Shown here one piece after another: positions 22,839 through 30,720 of a stretch of DNA of 34,544 nucleotides. The DNA comes from Deltaproteobacteria bacterium (lineage in GTDB: Bacteria; Desulfobacterota; GWC2-55-46), in assembly GCA_016234405.1 (NCBI GenBank), contig JACRCC010000024.1, positions 1-34,544 of the forward strand. The letters run 5' to 3'. A program made the translations under genes and the position numbers. The notes beneath the pieces were generated by a model. It was not told the DNA's origin, did not search any database, and worked only from the letters and a program-made list of their open reading frames with translations. The first letter of the stretch is position 1. Every line of letters starts with the position of its first letter.

Positions 22839-23669
22839 ATGTCCGATAGAAAAGAAATCCCTAAGAGGCGTCTTGGCAGGACTGAATTCGAGGCGTCGGT
22901 ATTGGGCCTCGGGGGTGAGGGGCTTTTAAGGAGCTTCGGAAGGCCCAAAGAGGCCGACGCCCTCATCAACACGGCCATAGATTTGGGCGTCAATTACATG
23001 GAATCGGCCCGTGCCTACTCGGGCGGCGAATCCTATTACGGGGACAGCCTCAAGGGAAGGCGCGCAAAGGTGTTTTTGGCGAGCAAATCTCATGCGCGGG
23101 ATAAAAAGGGCGCGTTCGCACACCTCGAAGAGACGCTCTCCGCGATGAAAACGGATTACCTCGATCTCTGGCAGATACACGACGTGAGAACTGAAGACGA
23201 CATTGCGGCGATATTCAGCCCCGGAGGGGCGATAGAGGCATTTACTGAGGCGCGGCAAAAGGGGTTGGCGCGTTTCATCGGCGTTACCGGCCACCACGAC
23301 CCGGTCGTCCTCCGAAAATGCCTTGAGATTTACGATTTCGACACGGTCCTTGCGCCCGTAAATCCGGCGGAGCCGGCCTACAAGTGTTTTCTCGACGAGA
23401 TAGCGCCGATAGCCGGGGCAAAGGACGTGGGCGTGATGGCGATGAAGGTGTATCTCCGAGGACAACTCGACGCCCCGAAAAAACTCCTCTTGAGCTACGC
23501 CCTCACCCAACCCGTGTCAATGGCCGTAGTGGGCTGCGACAACGTGGAGCAGATGAAGGAAAACGTAGAGGCCGCCTTAAATTTCACGCCCCTTAAATAC
23601 AAAGAGGTTCAAAGGGTTACCGCCCTTTTTTCGGCCTTCGCCAAAGAGCTTATGTATTACAAGCCCTGA
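22839..23669 (+). CDS. Aldo/keto reductase family protein
   Basis: NADPH-dependent carbonyl reductase fold, 276 residues from ATG 22839 (MSDRKEIPKRRLGRTEFEASVLGLGGEG). Of the catalytic tetrad, Tyr (NYMESARAYSGG), Lys (FLASKSH) and His (LWQIHDV) are seen, but the usual Asp of N-x-x-D-T-A is Glu here, so activity may differ. No C-terminal ferredoxin motif follows. Earlier ATG (22830) and TTG (22788) starts lie within or before the predicted promoter. The frame continues open after the TGA for 69 codons, see separate entry. Monocistronic; substrate unknown. Confidence 0.9.
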   Translation: MSDRKEIPKRRLGRTEFEASVLGLGGEGLLRSFGRPKEADALINTAIDLGVNYMESARAYSGGESYYGDSLKGRRAKVFLASKSHARDKKGAFAHLEETLSAMKTDYLDLWQIHDVRTEDDIAAIFSPGGAIEAFTEARQKGLARFIGVTGHHDPVVLRKCLEIYDFDTVLAPVNPAEPAYKCFLDEIAPIAGAKDVGVMAMKVYLRGQLDAPKKLLLSYALTQPVSMAVVGCDNVEQMKENVEAALNFTPLKYKEVQRVTALFSAFAKELMYYKP

Positions 23670-23879
23670 TTGCGGCAACCTCGTGTTTTTTCCGCCGCTT
23701 ACTCCAATAAACCCGTCAGCCCGCTAAAATGGCAGGATCCAAGCCTCGCACTGCTTGGCGGGGCAATAATTGCCTTGACAAGTATTGCGGGGCTGATTAT
23801 ATTTGGTTTGAACCCCTGCCTCTGTCCCGGTCAAGGGACAATGGAGATTGGAAGATGCGAAAGATTATCGTTGTGCTGA
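23670..23879 (+). CDS. Possible small membrane ORF or read-through extension (doubtful)
   Basis: Directly in frame after the aldo/keto reductase TGA, 69 codons run open. They contain a hydrophobic helix (LALLGGAIIALTSIAGLIIF) followed by NPCLCPGQG. The only near-start is TTG with no ribosome site. The macA promoter and start lie within it in another frame. It may be a relic, a small membrane protein, or an extension made by UGA recoding. I do not recognise it. Confidence 0.2.
   Translation: MRQPRVFSAAYSNKPVSPLKWQDPSLALLGGAIIALTSIAGLIIFGLNPCLCPGQGTMEIGRCERLSLC
23775..23840 (+). promoter_or_regulatory. Promoter and candidate MarR operator of the efflux operon
   Basis: Consensus TTGACA (23775-23780), 17 bases, TATATT (23798-23803); predicted start near 23810. 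Two palindromes follow: GGTTTGAACC (23805-23814) and TGTCCC-N6-GGGACA (23823-23840), between the start and the macA ATG. They are plausible binding sites for the MarR regulator encoded last in the operon. Confidence 0.65.
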
Positions 23880-25015
23880 TACTTTTGGCCGTTGCGGGCG
23901 GCGGCGCGTTTTTCTTTTTTTGGAGCAAGGAAACAGCCCCTAAATATAAGACCGTTAAGGTAACGAAGGGAGACATGGAGGCCGTTGTCACCGCTACCGG
24001 CACGGTCAACGCCGTTACGACGGTGCTAATCGGGACGCAGGTCTCAGGCGCCGTAAAAAACATATACGTTGATTTTAATTCGCCGGTCCAAAAGGGGCAG
24101 GTCATCGCCCGGATAGACCCCGGCATATTTCAGGCGCTCTTGGATCAGGCAGCGGCCAACCTCCTTGCCGCAAAGTCGAACCTCGTAAAGGCAAAGGCTT
24201 CGCTCGAGGACGCTAAAAGGACTTTGGAGAGGAATAAGGAACTCTTCAAGCGCGACCTTATCGCCAAGAGCGAGCTTGACACCTCAGGGACGAATTACGA
24301 AACCGCGAAGGCGCAGATAACCGCGTCAGAGGCGCAGATAGCCCAAACAACGGCCGCGCTGAACCTCGCCGAGACCAACCTAAGATACACCCAGATAACG
24401 TCCCCGGTTGACGGCATCGTGGATTCAAGGAAAGTTGACGTGGGGCAGACCGTTGCCGCGAGCTTTCATACGCCGACGCTCTTTACCATCGCGCAAGACC
24501 TCACGAAGATGCAGATAGACAGCAACGTCGCGGAGGCCGACATCGGAAAGGTCGTTGTAGGGATGCCGGTTGAGTTCACGGTGGACGCATATTCCGAGAT
24601 AACCTTCAAGGGCGTGGTCTCCGAGATACGAAACGCGCCCATCATAGTTCAGAACGTCGTAACCTATGACGTGGTGGCAAAGGTGGACAACACGGAATTA
24701 AAATTGAAGCCTGGCATGACCGCCAACATCTCCATAATCCATTCAAAAAGAAAAAACATCTTGAAGGTCCCAAATTCCGCGTTGAGGTTTTCTCCCGCCA
24801 ATTATAAGAGAGACGGGACACAGGGACGCATCGAAGGCGCGGGCGTATGGATAGAGGAGAACGGGGTTTTGAAAAGGGTCAAGGTAACAACCGGCATAAG
24901 CGACGGGATCTTCACGGAGGTCATCACTGGAGAAGTGAAGGAAGGTCAGGGGCTGATCGCGGAGTCCATCGAGAAACCTAAGGGCTATAATCATGGCGGG
25001 CCGAGGATGTTCTGA
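23855..25015 (+). CDS. macA: MacA-like periplasmic membrane-fusion protein
   Basis: Links the inner-membrane MacB pump with the TolC channel. From ATG 23855 (MRKIIVVLILLAVAGGGAFF) the protein has 386 residues. One N-terminal anchor helix is followed by the first lipoyl half (VTATGTVNAVTTVLIGTQVSG), a long coiled coil with Ala/Lys/Leu heptads (about 90-160), the second lipoyl half (ITSPVDGIVDSRKVDVGQTV) and beta-barrel parts. GGAG lies 8-12 bases before the start; the longer frame from 23729 has no membrane anchor at its beginning. The next gene starts two bases after its stop. Confidence 0.93.
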   Translation: MRKIIVVLILLAVAGGGAFFFFWSKETAPKYKTVKVTKGDMEAVVTATGTVNAVTTVLIGTQVSGAVKNIYVDFNSPVQKGQVIARIDPGIFQALLDQAAANLLAAKSNLVKAKASLEDAKRTLERNKELFKRDLIAKSELDTSGTNYETAKAQITASEAQIAQTTAALNLAETNLRYTQITSPVDGIVDSRKVDVGQTVAASFHTPTLFTIAQDLTKMQIDSNVAEADIGKVVVGMPVEFTVDAYSEITFKGVVSEIRNAPIIVQNVVTYDVVAKVDNTELKLKPGMTANISIIHSKRKNILKVPNSALRFSPANYKRDGTQGRIEGAGVWIEENGVLKRVKVTTGISDGIFTEVITGEVKEGQGLIAESIEKPKGYNHGGPRMF

Positions 25016-25016
25016 C

Positions 25017-25715
25017 ATGCTGAGAGCCGGTCATATCGTCGTCGAGGACGTTGCAAAGGATTATATGCTCGGCGAGATACGTATCCCCGCCATTAAGCGT
25101 GTCTCTCTCACCATAGAAAAGGGCGAGTTCATCTCAATCATGGGGCCTTCGGGTTCCGGCAAATCCACCTTCATGAACATATTGGGATGTCTTGACAGGC
25201 CCACGTCCGGCAGATACCTGCTTGACGGCGCGGACGTGTCAAGTCTTAAAAAAGACGAACTCGCGGAGATACGGAGTAAAAAGATCGGGTTCGTCTTTCA
25301 AGGATTCAACCTCCTTTCACGCACAACGGCCCTTGAAAACGTCGAGCTGCCCATGCTCTACAACGGGTTATCGGCAAGCGAGAGAAAAGGGAGGGCTGCC
25401 TCGGCGTTAAAGACCGTGGGTCTTGCCGGCAGAGAAGGGCATCACCCCAACCAGCTCTCCGGCGGACAGCAGCAGAGGGTCGCCATAGCAAGGGCGCTTG
25501 TGAATAACGCGCCCATAATACTCGCGGACGAACCTACCGGAAACCTCGATACCAAGACGGGCGTCGAGATAATGGAGCTTTTCGTGAGGCTCAATACCGA
25601 GGCCTCCATCACGGTGATATTGGTCACGCACGAGCCGGACATCAGCAAATTCGGCAAACGCGAGATAAGATTTTTAGACGGCGCGGTCGTAAGCGACGGA
25701 CCGCATACCTTATGA
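25017..25715 (+). CDS. macB: ABC transporter ATPase, MacB/LolD type
   Basis: Energy-supplying subunit of the exporter, 232 residues, start ATG 25017. Seen: Walker A GPSGSGKST, Q-loop VFQGFNLL, signature LSGGQQQRVAIARAL, Walker B IILADEPTGNLD and switch His in LVTHEPD. The insert of MacB/LolD ATPases is typical. The permease is a separate gene here, not fused as in E. coli MacB. The stop overlaps the permease start (ATGA). Confidence 0.94.
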   Translation: MLRAGHIVVEDVAKDYMLGEIRIPAIKRVSLTIEKGEFISIMGPSGSGKSTFMNILGCLDRPTSGRYLLDGADVSSLKKDELAEIRSKKIGFVFQGFNLLSRTTALENVELPMLYNGLSASERKGRAASALKTVGLAGREGHHPNQLSGGQQQRVAIARALVNNAPIILADEPTGNLDTKTGVEIMELFVRLNTEASITVILVTHEPDISKFGKREIRFLDGAVVSDGPHTL

Positions 25716-26947
25716 TAAACGTCCCGTCTACGGTCAAGATAGCGGCCATCTCCATAATGGCCAACAAGATGCGCTCCGGCCTTACGATGCTCGGCATTAT
25801 CATCGGCGTTGGCGCAGTGATAACCATGCTCGCCGTGGGCACGGGCGCGAGGGAGAAGATAGGCGAGCAGATTTCCAGCATGGGCAGCAATCTCCTCATC
25901 GTGCTGCCCGGGGCCACGTCAGCCGGCGGTTTTAGGATGGGCGCGGGCACGCAGTCAACGCTCTCCATGGGGGACGCGGAGGCCATATTGAAGGAGAGTC
26001 CGTCCGTGCGTGCAGTCGCGCCCATACTCGGCGGCATAGCGCAGACGGTCTACGGCAACCAGAACTGGTCTACGGGAGTAACCGGGACGACGCCGGATTT
26101 TTTCAACGTAAGGGATTGGCTGGTCGAGAGCGGGCGGGCATTTACCGATGACGAGGTGAGGGGCGCGTCTAAGGTATGCCTTTTGGGGCAGACGGTGGCC
26201 GAGAAACTCTTCGGCGGCATTGACCCCGTTGGGCAGGTGGTGAGGATCAAAAAAGTGCCTTTTACCGTAATCGGCGTGCTTGAGAAAAAAGGTCAGTCTC
26301 CCATGGGGCAAGACCAGGACGATACGATAATCATCCCGGTTACGACGGCGCAAAAAAAGATATTCGGAACCGCGTTTCCCGGCATGGTGAGGCTCATTAT
26401 GATCAAGGCCGGCGGCGTAGAGGAACTCGCCTCGGCGGAGAGGCAGGTGGCCGAGCTTTTGAGACAACGGCACCGTCTATCGGGCGCTCAGAGGCAGGAA
26501 GACGATTTCACCGTGAGAAATCTCACGCAGATGATGCAGGCCGCGGAGCAGTCCACTAAGGTCATGACGCTCCTGCTGGGCGCAATAGCGTCCGTCTCGC
26601 TCCTTGTCGGCGGCATCGGCATAATGAACATAATGCTCGTATCGGTTACGGAGAGGACGCGGGAGATAGGGATAAGGATGGCCGTGGGCGCAAAGACGTG
26701 GGACATACGCCTTCAGTTCATAATCGAGGCGGTCATTTTGTCGCTTATCGGCGGCGTCTTCGGGATACTCGCTGGCGTACTCGGCTCCATGCTCCTCACG
26801 AGTATCGCCGGGTGGAACACGGTCATATCGCCGCTTTCGGTATCTTTGGCGTTTAGTTTCGCCGGGGGCATAGGCGTGTTTTTCGGTTTTTATCCGGCGT
26901 ACAAGGCCTCGCTCCTCGACCCGATAGACGCGCTTAGGCACGAATGA
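25712..26947 (+). CDS. MacB-type FtsX-fold permease
   Basis: Mechanotransmission permease of 411 residues: helix 1 about 20-45 (LTMLGIIIGVGAVITML), a large periplasmic domain about 50-280 with DWLVESGRAFTDDEV, and three C-terminal helices of the FtsX domain (LLLGAIASVSLLVGGIGIMNIMLVSVTERTREIGIRMAVGA; IIEAVILSLIGGVFGI; FSFAGGIGVFFGFYPAYKASLLDPIDALR). Those sequences are strongly conserved in MacB. It uses ATP hydrolysis in the cytoplasm to push substrates through MacA-TolC. Substrate unknown: macrolide-like drug, peptide or lipid. Confidence 0.94.
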   Translation: MINVPSTVKIAAISIMANKMRSGLTMLGIIIGVGAVITMLAVGTGAREKIGEQISSMGSNLLIVLPGATSAGGFRMGAGTQSTLSMGDAEAILKESPSVRAVAPILGGIAQTVYGNQNWSTGVTGTTPDFFNVRDWLVESGRAFTDDEVRGASKVCLLGQTVAEKLFGGIDPVGQVVRIKKVPFTVIGVLEKKGQSPMGQDQDDTIIIPVTTAQKKIFGTAFPGMVRLIMIKAGGVEELASAERQVAELLRQRHRLSGAQRQEDDFTVRNLTQMMQAAEQSTKVMTLLLGAIASVSLLVGGIGIMNIMLVSVTERTREIGIRMAVGAKTWDIRLQFIIEAVILSLIGGVFGILAGVLGSMLLTSIAGWNTVISPLSVSLAFSFAGGIGVFFGFYPAYKASLLDPIDALRHE

Positions 26948-28290
26948 TGGATAAGTCAAAACTCAAAGCGATAGTTTTTTCGACGACGTTTCTTTTTTTA
27001 GCGGCCCAAATGCCCTCCTGCGCGGAGACGGACTTGGATGCGCCGGAGGGCGGGCACGACCGCGCGATAATCAAACAAGGCGAGAGGCTTGACCTCAGAA
27101 GATGCATCGAGACAGCCCTTGCGCGCCAGCCCGGCGTTACCGTTGCCGCGAATAACGTCTATTCGAGCATGAACAAGGTCTTTCAGGCGCAGTCCTCCTA
27201 CTACCCGCAGGTTGAGGCCACGGGCGGTTATAGCCGGACCGACACCGCGTCTTCAACGGCAACCCTGTCGAGGGCATACGACCAATACAAGGGCAGCGTC
27301 GGTCTTAAACAAAATCTCTATGACTTCGGAAAGACCGCTGAGGCGATAAAGGCGCGTGAGATCAATTTGGGGTCTTCGCGCTTTGACCTCGAAAACGCCA
27401 AAAACCAGACGGCCTTTAACGTAAAAAAAGCTTACTACAACGCGCTGCAGGCCGGAAAGAATAAGATTGTGGCCGAAGAGGCCGTCAAACAGTTTGAGCA
27501 GCACCTTGTGCAGGCAAAGGGGTTTTATGAAGTAGGCGTCAAGCCCAAGTACGACGTAACGAGCGCCGAGGTCGCCTTGAGCGAGGCCAAGGTCAACCTC
27601 ATAAAGGTAAAAAACTCGCTCAAGATAGCGCGGTTAAACCTGAATAACGCGATGGGCGCGCCGGATGCGCCGGATTTTGAGATAGTAGACGACGAAGAGG
27701 CGACTCTGCGCGCGCTTAAAGAATACTCCGTTACTCTCGAAGGCGCCTTGGCAAAGGCATTTGCCAACCGCCCGGATTTGAAATCCGCGGTCGAGAAAAA
27801 AAGGTCCGCCGAACGGGGCGTCGAGCTTGCGAGAAAGGGCTATTATCCGTATCTCTCCGGCGCTGCGGCCTATAACTGGTCGGGTGAGTCTTTTCCGCTC
27901 GATAACGGATGGAGCGCAGGGGCCTCGATTACGATACCCATCTTCAGCGGATTTCTGACAAAGTATCAGGTTGCCGAGTCCAAGGCCGATCTCGGCGCGG
28001 CCCGCGCCAATGCCGAGCTTTTAAGGCAATCGGTCTCCTTCGAGGTGCAGCAGAGCTATTTCAATCTTAAGGAGGCAGAGGAGAGGATACCGGCGGCCGA
28101 GCTTTCGGTAAAGAAGGCCGCTGAGAATCTCGACCTTGCCAATGCGCGGTATTCCACGGGCGTAGGCAATCCGGTTGAGACGACGGACGCGTCCGTGGCG
28201 TACAGCAACGCAAAGCTCGCATACGGACAGGCGCTCTCGGATTATAATATCGCGCAGGCGTTTTTGGTTCTTGCCGTCGGCGGGAGATAG
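26944..28290 (+). CDS. TolC-like outer-membrane efflux protein
   Basis: Outer-membrane channel of the operon, 448 residues. An N-terminal signal region (residues 6-28, cleavage probably after SCA) is followed by two OEP repeats of helical hairpins with Ala/Lys/Glu-rich coiled coil (LENAKNQTAFNVKKAYYNALQAG; VSFEVQQSYFNLKEAEERIPAAELSVKKAAENLDLANARYSTGVG) and strand segments. The start overlaps the permease stop by four bases, ATGA followed by a second ATG three bases on. The second start (26947) is equally possible. Confidence 0.93.
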   Translation: MMDKSKLKAIVFSTTFLFLAAQMPSCAETDLDAPEGGHDRAIIKQGERLDLRRCIETALARQPGVTVAANNVYSSMNKVFQAQSSYYPQVEATGGYSRTDTASSTATLSRAYDQYKGSVGLKQNLYDFGKTAEAIKAREINLGSSRFDLENAKNQTAFNVKKAYYNALQAGKNKIVAEEAVKQFEQHLVQAKGFYEVGVKPKYDVTSAEVALSEAKVNLIKVKNSLKIARLNLNNAMGAPDAPDFEIVDDEEATLRALKEYSVTLEGALAKAFANRPDLKSAVEKKRSAERGVELARKGYYPYLSGAAAYNWSGESFPLDNGWSAGASITIPIFSGFLTKYQVAESKADLGAARANAELLRQSVSFEVQQSYFNLKEAEERIPAAELSVKKAAENLDLANARYSTGVGNPVETTDASVAYSNAKLAYGQALSDYNIAQAFLVLAVGGR

Positions 28291-28299
28291 GGGACGTAT

Positions 28300-28755
28300 A
28301 TGAAGACGCGGCATTATACCTTGGATAATTACAGGATGGACGAGGGCGTTGGATTTCTTCTAAAACAGGCGGTCCTCGCCGTGGACAAGAGGCTCGCCGT
28401 TGAATTGAAGAAAAAGTGCCCCGAGGCCACAGTCGCGCAGTGGGCGATTTTGACGCTGCTCGGCAACAAGAAATGCGCCACCGTTGCCGAGCTCTCGGTG
28501 GTCATGGACGGCGACATGGGCGCGATAACCCGGATGATTGACCGTCTTGAGGCAAAAGGACTTATCCTCCGGCGCCGTTCGACCAGTGACAGGCGCGTCG
28601 TCAACCTGAGTCTTACTGACGCGGGCATTGGGTTGATGCCTATGCTGCCGGCCGTGCCCGTCAATGCGCTAAACGACCTCCTCAAGGGGTTTACGAAAAA
28701 AGAGGTGTCGCAGTTCAAGCAATTTCTCGTCCGGATTATCGCGGCGGGCGCTTGA
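28300..28755 (+). CDS. MarR-family transcriptional regulator
   Basis: A 151-residue winged-helix repressor. Seen: helix bundle (DEGVGFLLKQAVLAVDKRLAVELKKKCPEATVAQWAILTLLG), recognition helix region (TVAELSVVMDGDMGAITRMIDRLEAKGLI) and wing LRRRSTSDRRVVNLSLTDAG with the family Asp-Arg. It lies nine bases after the tolC stop and ends the efflux operon, so it most likely represses the operon and releases it when it binds an exported compound. Two palindromes after the operon promoter are candidate operators. Confidence 0.92.
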   Translation: MKTRHYTLDNYRMDEGVGFLLKQAVLAVDKRLAVELKKKCPEATVAQWAILTLLGNKKCATVAELSVVMDGDMGAITRMIDRLEAKGLILRRRSTSDRRVVNLSLTDAGIGLMPMLPAVPVNALNDLLKGFTKKEVSQFKQFLVRIIAAGA

Positions 28756-28799
28756 GGCGGACGCGATGAAACCGAGGGAAAGACCATAACTCTCACAGG

Positions 28800-28953
28800 T
28801 TGTAGAAAAACTCAAAATTCGTTCAGGCTGCTCAAATCTTCCCATTGCAAAAATAAAAAGACGCAATGGGAGCCCTGCCAGATGCGAGGCCCCTATAGTA
28901 TAGGGGAGCGACGAATGAGGCGCACTTTGTTGTGCGCCGCAGTGAGGAGCGAC
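28800..28953. repeat. Repeat-rich leader of the cytochrome b561-YceI gene
   Basis: Palindrome CCCCTATA-G-TATAGGGG (28890-28906) and hairpin GGCGCAC-TTTGTT-GTGCGCC (28919-28938). The text around them (GAGCGACGAATGAGGCGC, CGCAGTGAGGAGCGACG) resembles dispersed repeats I know from other genomes. It ends in GAGGAG, the ribosome site of the next gene. Confidence 0.6.
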
Positions 28954-28954
28954 G

Positions 28955-30118
28955 ATGACAACGAAGCAGATGGACGTTTTCGGGGCACCCACGCCAAGTG
29001 GCGCGGGTCGGCCTGCTAACGGCTACACGCTTACGTCCATAGTCCTGCACTGGGCGATTGCAGGCTTGATATTTTCCGGCGCAGCGCTCGGCGCATACAT
29101 GGTGAGGCTCTCCATTTCGCCCGCGAAGCTCCGGTTCTTTTCGTATCACAAGTGGATAGGCGTAACGATATTCCTCGTTGCCGTCGTGAGGCTCTTATGG
29201 CGCGCAACACACCCTGCGCCTGAGTTGCCGCCGTCCTTGCCCCGATGGGAGCGCATGGCGGCAAAGGCAGGGCATCTTGCGCTTTACGCCCTCATCTTCA
29301 TGGTCCCGGTCTCCGGCTGGTTGACGAGCTCGGCCCACGGTTTTCAGACCGTATATTTTGGGGTCTTGCCTCTGCCGGATATTTTGGAAAAGAATAAAGA
29401 ACTTGCGGGGAGGCTGGAGACTGTTCATTTCGCGCTGAACAAAACCCTGCTCATCCTCGCGTTCATGCACGCGGGGGCCGCCTTTAAACACCACTTCATT
29501 GACAGGGACGACGTTTTGAAGAGGATGTTGAAACCCGGCAAGTGGATGCTTATCCTTGCGCTTCTTGCCGGCCCAGCCGGTCTATCCGCCGCGCCGCTCA
29601 ATGATGAAATAGCGCGCGGGACAAGCAATATTGATTTTACGGCGTTCCAGTTGGGCGCGCCCCTGAGAGGGAGTTTTACTCGATTCGACGCTGACGTCAG
29701 GCTTAATGAAAAATATCCGGAAAAGAGCCGCGCAAAGATTATCGTCTACATTGACGGGATTGACGCGGGCGCGGACGACGCCACGATAGAGGTAAAAAGG
29801 AAAACGTGGTTTGACGCGGTCAATTACCCTAAGGCTGAATTTGTCTCTACCTCGGTTAATGCGTTAGGGAATGATAAATATAGGGTCGCGGGCAAGCTGA
29901 CCATCAAGGGACGCACGCGGGACGTTGCCGCGCCGGTATCCGCCGCGAGGCTCAAAGACGCATGGCTCATCGAAGGCAGGTTCATCGTGAAGCGGCTCGA
30001 CTTCAACATCGGCGAAGGCGCATGGGCGGGCACGGACACGGTGGCCGACGAGGTCGAGGTTTCGTTTAAGCTGCATGTCTTGGATGCAAAAACAAACAAA
30101 CGGGGGAGGGAGGAATGA
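28955..30118 (+). CDS. Cytochrome b561 fused to a YceI domain
   Basis: A 387-residue two-part protein. Residues about 20-215 form a four-helix cytochrome b561 with candidate haem ligands in VLHWAIAG, YHKWIG, AGHLALY and FMHAGAAFKHH, which passes electrons between quinol and a periplasmic acceptor. A hydrophobic stretch (about 190-212) leads into a YceI lipocalin-like domain (about 225-378; DFTAFQLGAPLRGSFTRFDADV, VAGKLTIKGRTRDVAAPV), which binds isoprenoids such as ubiquinone in known members. It should sit in the inner membrane with the YceI domain outside. The stop overlaps the next gene, a second YceI (ATGA). The leader's GAGGAG lies five bases before the ATG. Confidence 0.93.
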   Translation: MTTKQMDVFGAPTPSGAGRPANGYTLTSIVLHWAIAGLIFSGAALGAYMVRLSISPAKLRFFSYHKWIGVTIFLVAVVRLLWRATHPAPELPPSLPRWERMAAKAGHLALYALIFMVPVSGWLTSSAHGFQTVYFGVLPLPDILEKNKELAGRLETVHFALNKTLLILAFMHAGAAFKHHFIDRDDVLKRMLKPGKWMLILALLAGPAGLSAAPLNDEIARGTSNIDFTAFQLGAPLRGSFTRFDADVRLNEKYPEKSRAKIIVYIDGIDAGADDATIEVKRKTWFDAVNYPKAEFVSTSVNALGNDKYRVAGKLTIKGRTRDVAAPVSAARLKDAWLIEGRFIVKRLDFNIGEGAWAGTDTVADEVEVSFKLHVLDAKTNKRGREE

Positions 30119-30678
30119 AAAGAATGGCAGCGATTTTTTTTATCCTGTTGTCGTCGTCCGCTGTTTTCGCGGCTGAGAACTATACGGTGGACAACAGGCA
30201 CACGTTTCCGAGCTTCGAGGTAAACCACATGGGGCTGTCCACCTATCGAGGGCGATTTAACGTTACGAGCGGCAAGATAGTTTTAGACCGCGCGGCAAAA
30301 ACCGCGTCCGTGGAGATAGAGATAGACGCCTCATCCGTCAGCACGGGTTTGGCCGAGCTTGAAAAGCACCTGAGGGCCGAGGATTTTTTCAACGTGGAGA
30401 AGTTTCCTAAGATGACCTTTAAATCCACGAGGGTCGAGTTCGAGGGCGAGAACCCAAAGGCCGCGCACGGGGATTTAACGCTCTTGGGCGTGAAAAAGCC
30501 GGTAACGCTTTCAATCTCGTCGTTTAATTGCAGGGTGCACCCGATAAATAAGAAATACGTCTGCGGCGCGGACGCATTCGTCACCATCAAACGCTCCGAG
30601 TTCGGCATGACCTACGCCATCCCGGCCGTGAGCGACGAGGTGAAACTCCTTATTCAGGTCGAGGCTATAAAGGACTGA
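30115..30678 (+). CDS. Periplasmic YceI-family protein
   Basis: A 187-residue protein with a signal peptide (MKRMAAIFFILLSSSAVFAAENYT) and one YceI domain: YTVDNRHTFPSFEVNHMGLSTYRGRFN, SVEIEIDASSVSTG, DFFNVEKFPKMTFKSTRVEF, GDLTLLGVKKPVTLSI, SEFGMTYAIPAVSDEVKL. The family forms a long beta-barrel for polyprenyl molecules and lies in the periplasm. Four-base overlap with the b561-YceI fusion suggests both domains act together. Confidence 0.94.
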   Translation: MKRMAAIFFILLSSSAVFAAENYTVDNRHTFPSFEVNHMGLSTYRGRFNVTSGKIVLDRAAKTASVEIEIDASSVSTGLAELEKHLRAEDFFNVEKFPKMTFKSTRVEFEGENPKAAHGDLTLLGVKKPVTLSISSFNCRVHPINKKYVCGADAFVTIKRSEFGMTYAIPAVSDEVKLLIQVEAIKD

Positions 30679-30720
30679 GCTTGGCGCTGATTGACGGTCG
30701 CAAAATTCAGGGAGAGCCTT

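Noticed and set aside
30691-30720. Longer start of the radical SAM gene at TTG 30691
   Set aside because: No ribosome site there, whereas AGGGAG precedes TTG 30721 by six bases and the family N-terminus begins there.
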